Below, piece after piece: positions 14,281 to 22,861 of a stretch of DNA of 35,108 nucleotides. A program made the translations under genes and the position numbers. This DNA is from Oscillospiraceae bacterium. GTDB taxonomy: Bacteria; Bacillota; Clostridia; Oscillospirales; CAG-272. How positions within the stretch are numbered: the first letter of the stretch is position 1; each line of letters begins with the position of its first letter. Under the pieces are notes generated by a model. The model was not told where the DNA came from and did no database searches. It saw only the letters and a list, made by a program, of their open reading frames with translations. The stretch spans positions 1-35,108 of the forward strand of contig SVRR01000021.1 of the NCBI GenBank assembly GCA_015064745.1, given 5' to 3'.

Positions 14281-15264
14281 TTATTCCCTTGCTTCCGAAA
14301 TGAACTTTTCGGCACACGCCGTCAGCTCGGCACAGGTCTCCGCCCTGTGCACGGCGGCGCGAAGAGCGGAAGCCCCTCGCAATCCCGCGGCGAAATCGGC
14401 AAATTGCTTGCGCAAGGAAAGCACTGCCTCTCTTTCCCCCTTCTCCTCTACGGTAAGGCGGAGCTGCCAAAGTGCCGCTTCCATACGCTCGCGCGGCGTG
14501 GGAGGGGTGTACGCCTCGCCTGCCAAAGAAGCGCGGATCTCCTTGAACAAAAAGGGGTTGCCGACTGCCCCTCTGCCGATCATCACGCCATCACATCCCG
14601 TCTCGCGAAGCATACGCAGAGCGTCCTCGGCTGTGACAATATCGCCGTTGCCGACAACGGGTATATGCAAACAATCCTTTACATTCGAAATAATATCAAG
14701 AGACGCGCGTCCGCTGTACATCTGCGTTTTCGTGCGTCCGTGCACGACAACGAGAGAAGCGCCCGCCTCCTCGACGGCAAGAGCCACCTCCGTGGCGTTT
14801 TTATGTCCCTCGTCCCAGCCCGCGCGGATCTTGACCGTCACGGGGAGCGAAACGGCATTCACCACCGCGCGTACGATATCGTGGGCAAGCGCGGGATTTT
14901 TCATGAGCGCCGAGCCGTCGCCCGCCGACACGATCTTCTTGACGGGACAGCCCATATTAATGTCAATCGCCGAGGGCAGAACGCCGCCCGCCATACCGCG
15001 GGCAACGATACGCGCACCCTCTGCCATAAATTCGGGCTCTGACCCGAAGATCTGCACCGCCATGGGCAGTTCGCCCTCTAAGACACGCGCAAGCGCGGGG
15101 GTCTTTTTGTCACCGTAGCAAAGAGCACGCGCCGACACCATTTCGGAAACGGTCATCTCCGCGCCGAAGGCACGCGCGACCGTGCGCATCGCCATGTCGG
15201 TATACCCCGCCAAGGGCGCGAGAAACAGACCGTGTTTCAGTTCAATATTACCAAAACGAAGCAT
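14281..15264 (-). CDS. tRNA-dihydrouridine synthase
   Basis: The 327-residue FMN-dependent TIM-barrel enzyme reduces uridines in the D-loop of tRNAs. Its motifs are FLAPLAGYTDMAMR at the N-terminus, DINMGCPVKKI with the catalytic Cys106, VTVKIRAGW (Lys145), VVVHGRTK (His175) and GNGDI plus MIGRGAVGNPF for flavin phosphate binding. It is closest in pattern to DusB, but the subfamily is not certain. It is the last gene of the leftward operon, eight bases after the DUF1015 gene, and is followed by a strong terminator. ATG 15264 begins right at the typical N-terminus. Confidence 0.93.
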   Translation of the reverse strand: MLRFGNIELKHGLFLAPLAGYTDMAMRTVARAFGAEMTVSEMVSARALCYGDKKTPALARVLEGELPMAVQIFGSEPEFMAEGARIVARGMAGGVLPSAIDINMGCPVKKIVSAGDGSALMKNPALAHDIVRAVVNAVSLPVTVKIRAGWDEGHKNATEVALAVEEAGASLVVVHGRTKTQMYSGRASLDIISNVKDCLHIPVVGNGDIVTAEDALRMLRETGCDGVMIGRGAVGNPFLFKEIRASLAGEAYTPPTPRERMEAALWQLRLTVEEKGEREAVLSLRKQFADFAAGLRGASALRAAVHRAETCAELTACAEKFISEARE

Positions 15265-15272
15265 TTTGGAAG

Positions 15273-16517
15273 TTATACAAGCGCGATTTTACGGCATTCG
15301 AGATAGTAACGCTTTTCTCTCGCGACACCCATGGAGAAGGTCTTGCGCGGGAGCGCGCCGTCGCGGTCGACTGCTTGGAAAAGCTCCTCCTTTTGCATAC
15401 CGTCAAAGAGGAAGCCGACAGCCCCCGGCTTGGAAGCCAGCGCAACGAGCGATTCCTCGTCGTGGATATAGTCCACCTCAACGCCCTCGTGCGCCTTTAC
15501 GTATTCGTCCAAGAATTTTTGCAGCGTTCCCACCACGAGTGTGTGCGCGGAATGCGAAAACGCAAACTCTTCCTTGCAAAGTTCATTCTCTTTATAAACT
15601 ACCGTCACCGTCTGTGCGTCACCCTCGGTCAAAGCGTCGGCAAAGCGGCGCATAGACGCGAGAAGATCGGCACGGTCGGCACCGAACACCACGCGGTAGA
15701 TGGGCTCAAACACAAGTGCCTCGCTGTGGATGTTGACGACCTCGGCAAGCGCGTAGCGGGCAGGATGGCTCTTCGCCTTCTCTACACCGATCTGTGCCTT
15801 GATCTCCTCGTAGTACGCCTTCGCACTGGCGAGAGAGTGGTTTCCGTCACCCACGGCGAAAAGCAGGGGATCACGCTTGCCGTCGGCAAGTGCCGAAAGC
15901 GCCTCTCCCGCCGCCTTTTGCTCGTCCTCTGTCAAAAAAACGCCCGAGACGCTGCCGCCGTCCTGCATGAGAGGAAAGTCATACGCCGTCTTGCCGCGGC
16001 TCTCTCGCACGGCGGAGAACACGGTATCGTCGGGGTCGTCCACGAGAAGCATCACGTGGGGTGCTTCGAGAGACGCACCTCTTCTTACCGCAACGCGGGG
16101 CGGAATGCGGGAAAGCACCGTGCCCTCGGTCGCGCGCACGGGAGAGGTCGCGCCGCGGTTATAGTCGTAGGCATCCAGGTCTATTTTACCGATAAGTCCC
16201 TCACGCACCTTGCCCGTGGGGCAGGTACGGCGCAAATAGATGAGGCTGTTCGGGTGCTTCACAAGCACCTTTTCATCATATTCCTTCATCGCCGCGTGAA
16301 TGGCGGTGATGCGCTTTTCATCCTCCTTGCCAAGATACAGCTCGGGAAGGATCATACGAAGGGTAGAGGGGGCGTCACCGACGATCTGTTCGGTCTTTTC
16401 CCAATATGCCTCCTCAGAGGTAAACTGGTCACAGGCGATACACGCCCAGCGCGTGCCGTCCACGCGGTCAAAATCGGGAAGCAGAATATCTGCGGGAGAA
16501 AAACAAAGCTCTTTCAT
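15273..16517 (-). CDS. DUF1015 family protein
   Basis: The 414-residue protein fits the DUF1015 family in length and motifs. There is an N-terminal FSPADILLPD-type start, the segment VGDGNHSLASAKAYYE with the conserved Asp-Gly-Asn-His, and VNIHSEALVFEPIYRVVF. The biochemical function of the family is not settled. It lies in the operon between cysteine desulfurase and dihydrouridine synthase, with 18 bases and 8 bases of spacing. ATG 16517 has AAGGAG upstream. Confidence 0.9.
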   Translation of the reverse strand: MKELCFSPADILLPDFDRVDGTRWACIACDQFTSEEAYWEKTEQIVGDAPSTLRMILPELYLGKEDEKRITAIHAAMKEYDEKVLVKHPNSLIYLRRTCPTGKVREGLIGKIDLDAYDYNRGATSPVRATEGTVLSRIPPRVAVRRGASLEAPHVMLLVDDPDDTVFSAVRESRGKTAYDFPLMQDGGSVSGVFLTEDEQKAAGEALSALADGKRDPLLFAVGDGNHSLASAKAYYEEIKAQIGVEKAKSHPARYALAEVVNIHSEALVFEPIYRVVFGADRADLLASMRRFADALTEGDAQTVTVVYKENELCKEEFAFSHSAHTLVVGTLQKFLDEYVKAHEGVEVDYIHDEESLVALASKPGAVGFLFDGMQKEELFQAVDRDGALPRKTFSMGVAREKRYYLECRKIALV

Positions 16518-16535
16518 AGGTAACTCCTTTTTTGC

Positions 16536-17711
16536 TCATTTGCGCATGCGTGCGCGTGTGGTTACGATCTCGGCAAGGACGGCTAAAAATTCGTCCGCCT
16601 CTTCCTTGGTGTTGTGGTGGGAAAAGCTTAAGCGGATGGTCGCGTCGGTTTCCGCCTCGCTCTTTCCAAAGGCAAGCAGGGCTTTGGAAAGATTACGCGC
16701 GTGCGACGCGCAAGCAGAGCCGCTTGACACGTAAATGCCGCGCCCCGAAAGGTCGTTCTGCACCGTCTCGCTCTTAAAGCCGTGTACGGTAAGGCTGAGA
16801 ATGTGCGGTGCTGCCTTTTCGGGAAGATTTGCCGTCACCGCGTCCTTTAAGATGGGGTGAAGGGCAAGGGCAGAAAGCAAATGCGCTCTGACGTCCGTGA
16901 TTTGCGAAACGCGCTCGTCAAAGGACGACTGCGCAAGCCTTGCCGCCTCGGCAAAGGCGCAGATGCCGGGGACGTTCTCCGTCCCGGAGCGCAAGCCCTC
17001 CTCCTGTCCGCCGCCAAGGGTTATAGCGGCAAGCCCGCGGCTTTTTATGAGCGCGTCCGACACCCAAAGCGCACCCACACCCTTGGGTCCCTCAATTTTA
17101 TGTGAGCTGACGGTCACCATATCCGCGCCGAGCGCCTTCGGGCTCATGGGAATTTTCATAAAGGCTTGGGTCGCGTCTACGTGCAAAACGGCGTCGGGAC
17201 AGCTCCTTCGCATCGCCGCCCCCACGAGAGAGGTCGGATAGACTGCCCCCGTTTCGTTATTGACCGCCATCATGGAGACGAGCACCGTCTTCGGTGTGAG
17301 CGCCGCCAGCAAGGCGTCCGTCGCAAGCGCGCCGCCCCTCGTCGGAATACGCACGATATCAAAGCCCGCCCTTGCAAGCGCGTCTAACGGAAGGTCGACC
17401 GAGGCATGCTCCCCCTCGGTGGTGATAATGCGTCCGCCGCGTGCAAAGCGCTCCTTGGCGTAGGCACGCCCGAAAAGGGCAAGGTTGTTTGCCTCGGTGC
17501 CGCTTGCGGTGAAAACGAGCCTTCCTTCCTTCGCGCCAAGCGCGGAAAGCAGGCTTGCTCGCGCCTCCTTCAAAAGGAGGGCGGCGCTCTGTCCTCTGCG
17601 ATGTCGGGAGGAGGGGTTGCCGTATTCCTCCCTCGCTATGCGCGTATACACCGCAAGCACCTCGTCGGAGGGGCAGGTCGTGGCGCTGTTGTCAAAATAA
17701 ATTTCCTTCAT
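16536..17711 (-). CDS. Cysteine desulfurase (NifS/IscS family)
   Basis: The 391-residue PLP enzyme removes sulfur from cysteine, giving alanine and a protein persulfide for Fe-S clusters or tRNA thiolation. The N-terminus IYFDNSATT is diagnostic. The PLP lysine is Lys205 in SSHKIEGPKGVG, with His102 and Asp179 around the cofactor. The persulfide cysteine is Cys334 in SSGSACAS. In the operon it follows the small lipoprotein gene by 18 bases. There is no scaffold gene nearby, so an Fe-S versus tRNA role cannot be decided. The downstream dihydrouridine synthase makes a tRNA role plausible. Confidence 0.95.
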   Translation of the reverse strand: MKEIYFDNSATTCPSDEVLAVYTRIAREEYGNPSSRHRRGQSAALLLKEARASLLSALGAKEGRLVFTASGTEANNLALFGRAYAKERFARGGRIITTEGEHASVDLPLDALARAGFDIVRIPTRGGALATDALLAALTPKTVLVSMMAVNNETGAVYPTSLVGAAMRRSCPDAVLHVDATQAFMKIPMSPKALGADMVTVSSHKIEGPKGVGALWVSDALIKSRGLAAITLGGGQEEGLRSGTENVPGICAFAEAARLAQSSFDERVSQITDVRAHLLSALALHPILKDAVTANLPEKAAPHILSLTVHGFKSETVQNDLSGRGIYVSSGSACASHARNLSKALLAFGKSEAETDATIRLSFSHHNTKEEADEFLAVLAEIVTTRARMRK

Positions 17712-17729
17712 TTTGCTAACCTTTGGTTA

Positions 17730-18308
17730 TTATTTGAAGTAAAAATAGCTGAGAATTTGGTTGATGCCTTCCAAATGGCTATCGTAATGCTCGACAAGCG
17801 CCGTATAGGTGATGCAATAAAGAGCGCTGTTGAAAGCGTTTCCGTGCACGAGAAATATCTGCTGATACTTATACGCCGTGCCGTTATATTTGCCCGTAAA
17901 GACGTAGCGATAGCCCTCCTTCAAGGTCTCCCCCATGCCAACCGAGGCTCTTGCCCATTCGATAGGGTTGCCCGCATCGTCCGTGCCCTGTGCTTCCACG
18001 GTAAAATCGGAAAGAAAGGCGTAGTCCTCCTTGCACTGCGTCCAATACTCGTCCACGTTCGCGGCATAGACGTTTTCCAGCTTGGCGACCGAAATCGTGC
18101 ACTTGTCCGCATTGGAAAAGGTGGCAATGGTGTAGTTCGATTTGGTGGATTCGGTCACGTACACCTCGGGCACGTAAAGAACGTAGTCGCAAAGCTCGTC
18201 GTTTGAGGCAAGCTTGTACCCCTCAGGTGCCTCTCCCGCCGTCTTAGCGCAGGAAGCGAACAGCACGAGCATTGTCAAAGCCAAAAGTAGGGCAATAATT
18301 TTTTTCAT
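17730..18308 (-). CDS. Small lipoprotein of unknown function
   Basis: The 192-residue protein starts with a lipoprotein signal peptide (MKKIIALLLALTMLVLFASC, lipobox LFASC, lipidation at Cys20). The mature part has the segment CDYVLYVPEVYVTESTKSNY, aromatic and beta-rich, which recalls PsbP/DUF1795-like folds without proving it. The start codon shares its A with the stop codon of the upstream lyase gene (TAATG), so it is translationally coupled. It should sit on the outer face of the membrane. Its presence in a housekeeping operon with murD suggests an envelope role; this is inference. Confidence 0.88.
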   Translation of the reverse strand: MKKIIALLLALTMLVLFASCAKTAGEAPEGYKLASNDELCDYVLYVPEVYVTESTKSNYTIATFSNADKCTISVAKLENVYAANVDEYWTQCKEDYAFLSDFTVEAQGTDDAGNPIEWARASVGMGETLKEGYRYVFTGKYNGTAYKYQQIFLVHGNAFNSALYCITYTALVEHYDSHLEGINQILSYFYFK

Positions 18309-19561
18309 TACAGCGATTTCCTTTCATTTTGCACTTTTAAAACCTCTTCGGCAGCACGAAGCACGCCGATCTTGCCGGATTCATAAGTAAGTCCGCCTTG
18401 AAAATAGGCAATGTAGGGGGGACGGATGGGACCGTCTGCCGAAAGCTCCAAGGACGCGCCCTGGGTAAAGGTGCCCGCTGCCATAATGACGGGGTCGCCG
18501 TAGCCGGGCATGTCCCACGGCTCACACGTCACGTAGGCATCCACGGGCGAGCCGTATTGGATACCGCGGCAAAAGGCGATAAGGATCTCGGCGTTTTCGC
18601 ACTTCACCGATTGAATAATATCGTGGCGCGTCTCGCTCCAATGCGGCTCGGTCGCAAAGCCGAGCTTTTCAAAGAGATACGCGGCAAGGTGTGCCGTTTT
18701 GAGTGCCTGTGCCACCGTATGCGGTGCGTAGAACAGCCCCTTGTACATATTCTTTGTCTGTCCGAGAGAGGCACCGATCTCAAGTCCCACACCGGGTGCG
18801 GAATAACGGTAGCCGCAAAGCTCGACAGCTTTTCTCGTCCCCGCGAGATAGCCGCCGCTTTCCGCCATGCCGCCGCCGGGGTTTTTGATGAGCGAGCCGA
18901 CCATCAGGTCAACCCCCACCGCCGTGGGCTCACGCTCCTCCACGAATTCGCCGTAACAGTTGTCGACCATCACGAAGGCGTCGCTGTGCGCGCGCACAGT
19001 TTCGGTAATCCTTCCAATCTCTTCGACCGAAAGCGTGCGGCGGTCAAGATACCCCTTCGAGCGCTGAATGAACGCCACCTTGACCGTCTTGTCGGCAAGC
19101 GCGCTTGCAATGCCCTCGTAATCGGGGTCACCGTTCGGAAGAAGGGCTACCTCCTTGTACTTCACACCAAAATCGGCAAGCGAGCCGCGTCCCGCTTCCC
19201 CCGACAGCCCGATCACCTCATCAAGTGTATCGTAGGGCTTGCCCGTGACGGAAAGCAGTGTGTCGCCTGGGCGCAGAAGCCCGAAAAGCCCGATGGTCAG
19301 GGCGTGTGTGCCGGAAAGAATGGAGTGGCGCACGAACGCCGCCTCCGCGTCAAAAACGCGGGCGTAAATTTCATCGAGCGTGTCTCTGCCGCGGTCATCA
19401 TAGCCGTAACCGTCGGTAGGCGCAAACATTGAGGCGCTGACACGCGCTTCGCGAAAGGCGTCAAGCACGCGCGCAGTTCCGCGCTCGGCGAGGTCGCCGA
19501 TACGGGCAAAATGAGGGGCAAGGGCGGCTTCCGCCTCCTTCACAAGCTGTTTTAAGTCCAT
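18308..19561 (-). CDS. Methionine gamma-lyase family PLP protein (YnbB / 'aluminium resistance' type)
   Basis: The 417-residue protein belongs to the fold-type I PLP family called Met_gamma_lyase or YnbB. Characteristic pieces are SGTHALTIGLFGLLRPGD, SVTGKPYDTLDEVIG, VMVDNCYGEFVE and SLIKNPGGGMAESGGY with PLP-lysine Lys226. The physiological substrate of these proteins is poorly defined, and the old 'aluminium resistance' name is not evidence of role. The gene starts seven bases after murD ends and overlaps the lipoprotein start by one base. Confidence 0.92.
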   Translation of the reverse strand: MDLKQLVKEAEAALAPHFARIGDLAERGTARVLDAFREARVSASMFAPTDGYGYDDRGRDTLDEIYARVFDAEAAFVRHSILSGTHALTIGLFGLLRPGDTLLSVTGKPYDTLDEVIGLSGEAGRGSLADFGVKYKEVALLPNGDPDYEGIASALADKTVKVAFIQRSKGYLDRRTLSVEEIGRITETVRAHSDAFVMVDNCYGEFVEEREPTAVGVDLMVGSLIKNPGGGMAESGGYLAGTRKAVELCGYRYSAPGVGLEIGASLGQTKNMYKGLFYAPHTVAQALKTAHLAAYLFEKLGFATEPHWSETRHDIIQSVKCENAEILIAFCRGIQYGSPVDAYVTCEPWDMPGYGDPVIMAAGTFTQGASLELSADGPIRPPYIAYFQGGLTYESGKIGVLRAAEEVLKVQNERKSL

Positions 19562-19568
19562 GTTTATG

Positions 19569-20873
19569 TTATCCTTTTTGTGTATTTACAAGTTTACGAA
19601 AAATCTCTCCGCGCTCTTCAAAATCGACGAAAGCGTCATAAGAGGTGGCGGCGGGCGAAAGCACTACGGTGTCTCCCTGCCTTGCCTCCCCCCTCGCGCA
19701 CGCCACGGCGCACGCCATGCTTCCACAGCGCACGAAGGAAAAGCCGCGCTCCTTCAGCATCCTTGCAAGCTCATCCTCCGTCTCGCCAAAGAGAAAGCAT
19801 ACGGCATCGCACGCGGCAAGTGCCGAAAGAAGCGGCTCGTAGGATAATTTTTTTCCGCGTCCGCCGAGCAAAAGGAGCAGTCTGCCCCTCTCCTTCAAGG
19901 CGGAAAGCGTCACCGCCGTGCGCGAGGGTGTGGTGTCAATGGAAGAGTTGATGAAGCAGACCCCATCGCGCTCGGCAACCGTCTCCATGCGGTGAGAAAC
20001 ACCGCCAAAGGCACGGGCAAACGACCGCACGGTGTGGGGGGTGACAAGGGGAGCCGCGGCGGCTGTCGCCGCAAGAAGATTTAATAGATTGTGCCGTCCC
20101 GACACACGCAAATCGGAGGCACAGACAAGCGGGATTCCCATGCCGAAAAGCACGCCGTCGCGAAGCGTAAAATCAGCGTCCTCCGCAAGGGAGAAGCGAT
20201 AAGCGTCCATGTCGGCAAACAGTCCGTTCGGCAAAACGCGCCGCCGGGAAAGAAGAGGGAGCCGCCGCTTGGCTTCGGCGTATTCCTCAAAGCTTTTATG
20301 CCAATTCAAATGGTTGGGCGTCAAATTGGTGACGACCCCCGTATCAAAGCGGCACTCCATGTCGGAAAGCTGAAAGCTCGAAAGCTCTAACACGCAGGCA
20401 TCGTCCTCGGTAATTTCGTCAAGAAAGGGGAGCAAGCTTCTGCCGATATTCCCCCCGAGATAGGTACGCTTGCCCGACGCCGTAAGAAGCCCTGCCAGCA
20501 TGGTAGCCGTGGTGGTTTTTCCGTCGCTCCCCGTCACCGCGTATATCGGTGCGGGGCAAAGAGACGCGAAATACTCCGCTTCCCCCAAGACGACGGCGCC
20601 CCGCAAGGCGGCACGGCATAAAACGGGACTGTCGGGACGCATAGAGGGAGTGCGAAAAACGAAATCCCCCCGCGCTTCCCCTCGTCCGCCCGCGAAAAGA
20701 GGGACGCCGAGAGAGGAAAGCCAAAGCGGTATATCGCCCAAAGCACAGGCAGGAGCATCGTCAAAGGCGTAAACGCGCACGCCGCTTCGCACGAGATGCG
20801 TCGTAAGCGCCCGTCCCGAGCGCCCGAGCCCAAACACAGAGGCGGTATCGTTTTTCTTCGGCATCGGTTTCAT
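19569..20873 (-). CDS. murD: UDP-N-acetylmuramoylalanine--D-glutamate ligase
   Basis: The 434-residue Mur ligase adds D-glutamate to UDP-MurNAc-L-Ala in the cytosol. The N-terminal nucleotide domain begins ASVFGLGRSG. The ATP P-loop GSDGKTTT is at 115-122. The central part has LELSSFQL and TPNHLNWHKSFEEYAEAK. The C-terminal domain carries INSSIDTTPSRT, which replaces the classical NDSKATN motif as in many Clostridia, followed by GGRGKKLSYEPL and the MurD-specific end SPAATSYDAF and FEERGEIF. ATG 20873 is used; ATG 20864 is a possible alternative. It heads the leftward six-gene operon. The upstream DNA is very AT-rich with several TATAAT-like boxes, so no single promoter can be chosen. Confidence 0.95.
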   Translation of the reverse strand: MKPMPKKNDTASVFGLGRSGRALTTHLVRSGVRVYAFDDAPACALGDIPLWLSSLGVPLFAGGRGEARGDFVFRTPSMRPDSPVLCRAALRGAVVLGEAEYFASLCPAPIYAVTGSDGKTTTATMLAGLLTASGKRTYLGGNIGRSLLPFLDEITEDDACVLELSSFQLSDMECRFDTGVVTNLTPNHLNWHKSFEEYAEAKRRLPLLSRRRVLPNGLFADMDAYRFSLAEDADFTLRDGVLFGMGIPLVCASDLRVSGRHNLLNLLAATAAAAPLVTPHTVRSFARAFGGVSHRMETVAERDGVCFINSSIDTTPSRTAVTLSALKERGRLLLLLGGRGKKLSYEPLLSALAACDAVCFLFGETEDELARMLKERGFSFVRCGSMACAVACARGEARQGDTVVLSPAATSYDAFVDFEERGEIFRKLVNTQKG

Positions 20874-20971
20874 GAAAGTTCTCCTTTTTCCGTTCTCCTT
20901 CCATTGTATGCCGAAGAAGCACTTTTTGCCGATGCTTATACTATATCTATTATATTATATATCTCAAAAGC

Positions 20972-21009
20972 AAAAAAAGCAAGAGCGAATTTTGAAAATT
21001 CGCTCTTGC
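20972..21009 (-). terminator. Intrinsic terminator of the MATE gene
   Basis: A 15-bp palindrome with arms 20979-20993 and 20995-21009 is followed on the minus strand by seven T's, ten bases after the MATE stop codon. Confidence 0.92.
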
Positions 21010-21018
21010 GGATCCATT

Positions 21019-22407
21019 TTAAGCCTCCCTCAGGGCACCGAGCTCCTTTTTTTCCCGATATGCGTTGAAAAGAATGATCGCCACGTAGCAAAGCGAGGTC
21101 AACAGCCAGGAGATGGGATAGCAGAGGAAGAGAGAAACGAGGGTATGGGGAAGGTAAGGGAAAACGAATATGACCCAAAGCACGCGCAAGACACAGGAGA
21201 AGATGAGAGATACGATCATCGGTGAGAGAGAATATCCCTTGCCGCGCAGATGCCCTGTCAAGACCTCCATAATGCCGCACAGAACGTAGGTGGAGAGGAT
21301 GATGCTGTTTCTTTCCTTTGCCGCGGCTAAAATGAGTGGCGCCTCCGCAAGCGTTCCGTCGATGAAAAGCGAAAGGAGGCCGTCCGCAAACAGAATACAG
21401 CCGTAGGACATCAAAAATCCTGCCACAATAACTTGAATCAGTCCGTAAGTGAGTGCGCGTCTGACGCGCTCGGGGTTCTTTGCTCCCACGTTCTGCCCTG
21501 TCACGGTCAAGACTGTTTGATAGAAGCTGTTCATGGTAAAATAGGTGAAGTCCTCTAAACTTCCGCCAACCGCGTTTCCCGATACGGTCGTGGTCGGAAA
21601 GGTGTTCACAGAGCTGTGGATAAGGACGTTGGACAGCGAAAAAACAGCACTTTGGATGCCCGAGGGGATGCCGATGAGAAGCACGTCCCGCAAAACGCGT
21701 CTGTCCACGCAAAGGTAACGGAAGCGAAAACGCACCCCGTCGCGGCGGCGGGCAAGGACGATCCACACGGCAACCGCCGAAACGTATTCCGAAACGATGG
21801 TGGCGTACGCCACGCCGTCCACCGTCATGTGCAGGCAGATCACGAAAACAAGGTTAAGCCCGACGTTGAGCAGCCCCGCAAGCGCGAGAATGACGAGAGG
21901 GGTTCTGGAGTTTCCGACAGAGCGAAGGACGGAGGTGCCAAAGTTGTAAAGGATCTTCGCGGGCATGCCGCAAAAGATGATGCGCATGTAAAGCGCGGCG
22001 CTGTCAATGATATCCGCCTTGGTATCCATCCACTCGAGAACGGTGCGTGAAAGAGTAACACCGAGCGCACCGACCGCCAAGCCCGCGATCGCGCCGATGA
22101 TAAAAACGGTATGCACCGCGCGGGAAAGCCCTCTTTCCTCGTGTGCGCCGAAGCGCTGTGCCACCGCAACGCCCGCGCCCATCGAAAGACCGATGGCAAG
22201 GGCGACGAACAGACTGCTTAAAGAGGTTGTCGAGCCGATCGCGCCGATGGCACCGGGATCCCCCGAAAACTGTCCGACCACCGCCTTGTCTGCGGCGTTG
22301 TACAGCATTTGCAAAACGCCCGACGCCATGATCGGCAGGGTAAACACGAGCATGGGTAAAAAAAGACGGCCGTTTGTAAAGTCGCGATTTTTTTGGGTTC
22401 TCGTCAC
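21019..22407 (-). CDS. MATE-family efflux transporter
   Basis: The full-length 462-residue pump has 12 predicted membrane segments in two MatE repeats. The first includes VLQMLYNAADKAVVGQFSG and the second begins around IGIPSGIQSAVFSLSNVLI. It should export organic cations or drugs, driven by Na+ or H+. The start is GTG 22407, with AAGGAGA nine bases before it; no in-frame ATG is near. It follows the remains of a close paralogue (22440-22740) on the same strand and probably shares its promoter. Confidence 0.93.
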   Translation of the reverse strand: MTRTQKNRDFTNGRLFLPMLVFTLPIMASGVLQMLYNAADKAVVGQFSGDPGAIGAIGSTTSLSSLFVALAIGLSMGAGVAVAQRFGAHEERGLSRAVHTVFIIGAIAGLAVGALGVTLSRTVLEWMDTKADIIDSAALYMRIIFCGMPAKILYNFGTSVLRSVGNSRTPLVILALAGLLNVGLNLVFVICLHMTVDGVAYATIVSEYVSAVAVWIVLARRRDGVRFRFRYLCVDRRVLRDVLLIGIPSGIQSAVFSLSNVLIHSSVNTFPTTTVSGNAVGGSLEDFTYFTMNSFYQTVLTVTGQNVGAKNPERVRRALTYGLIQVIVAGFLMSYGCILFADGLLSLFIDGTLAEAPLILAAAKERNSIILSTYVLCGIMEVLTGHLRGKGYSLSPMIVSLIFSCVLRVLWVIFVFPYLPHTLVSLFLCYPISWLLTSLCYVAIILFNAYREKKELGALREA

Positions 22408-22439
22408 AAAAGCATCTCCTTTTAAATTTTAAAAAAGCA

Positions 22440-22740
22440 TCAAGCGGTAAGTGCCGCCCGTTTTTCGCGGCGGTTGACCGCCCAAACGATCACAAGCTGT
22501 GCAACGATGTTAAGCGCCCAGGAAATACAATAGCAAAACGAGAAGCGAATAAAGAGAAACGGTACAGCCGATGGCGCCGAGCGCGTTCGGTTCGCCCGAA
22601 AACTGTCCGACGACGATCTTATCCGCCGTGTTGTAAAGCTGTTGCAAGCATCCCGCCGCGATAACGGGCAGAGAAAACTTCAGCATAGGGAAAAATATTT
22701 TTCCCTCCGTAAAGTCCCTCGTTGTTTTCGTCCTTGTCAT
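22440..22740 (-). pseudogene. MATE transporter reduced to its two ends by an internal deletion
   Basis: From ATG 22740, preceded by GAGGTAGGG, the product is the N-terminus of a MATE pump (MTRTKTTRDFTEGKIFFPML, then LQQLYNTADKIVVGQFSGEP) up to about GAIGCTVSL. Immediately afterwards, in the +1 frame, comes a typical MATE C-terminus (FCYCISWALNIVAQLVIVW, then NRREKRAALTA) ending at the stop 22440-22442. It is comparable to the end of the intact neighbour (CYPISWLLTSLCYVAIILF). About 350 codons are missing at the join near 22550. The N-terminal frame itself stops at 22510. The intact MATE next door is a close paralogue, so the loss may follow from gene duplication. Confidence 0.85.
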
Positions 22741-22775
22741 TCGCCCTACCTCTCATCAAAACTCTCTCTTTTTAC

Positions 22776-22803
22776 AGTATAGCACCTTCACAAAAAAAGT
22801 CAA
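22776..22803 (-). promoter_or_regulatory. Promoter of the MATE gene pair
   Basis: Minus-strand TTGACT (22798-22803) and TATACT (22776-22781) are 16 bases apart with an extended TG, about 35 bases before the MATE remnant's start. Confidence 0.75.
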
Positions 22804-22861
22804 GCAAAAAGGGAGATTTGAAAGAAAAGTGATGCAAAAATCCATATTTTCGTCTTGCCTC

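Noticed and set aside
15375-16523. A 382-codon plus-strand frame
   Set aside because: It is antisense to the DUF1015 gene, basic and low in recognisable motifs; the DUF1015 reading is clearly the real one.
18398-19432. A 344-codon plus-strand frame
   Set aside because: It is antisense to the PLP lyase gene, with no ribosome site and no protein-like motif.
20880-20975. Defined promoter for the murD operon
   Set aside because: Several overlapping TATAAT-like boxes exist in very AT-rich DNA without a convincing -35 partner, so no single site can be supported.
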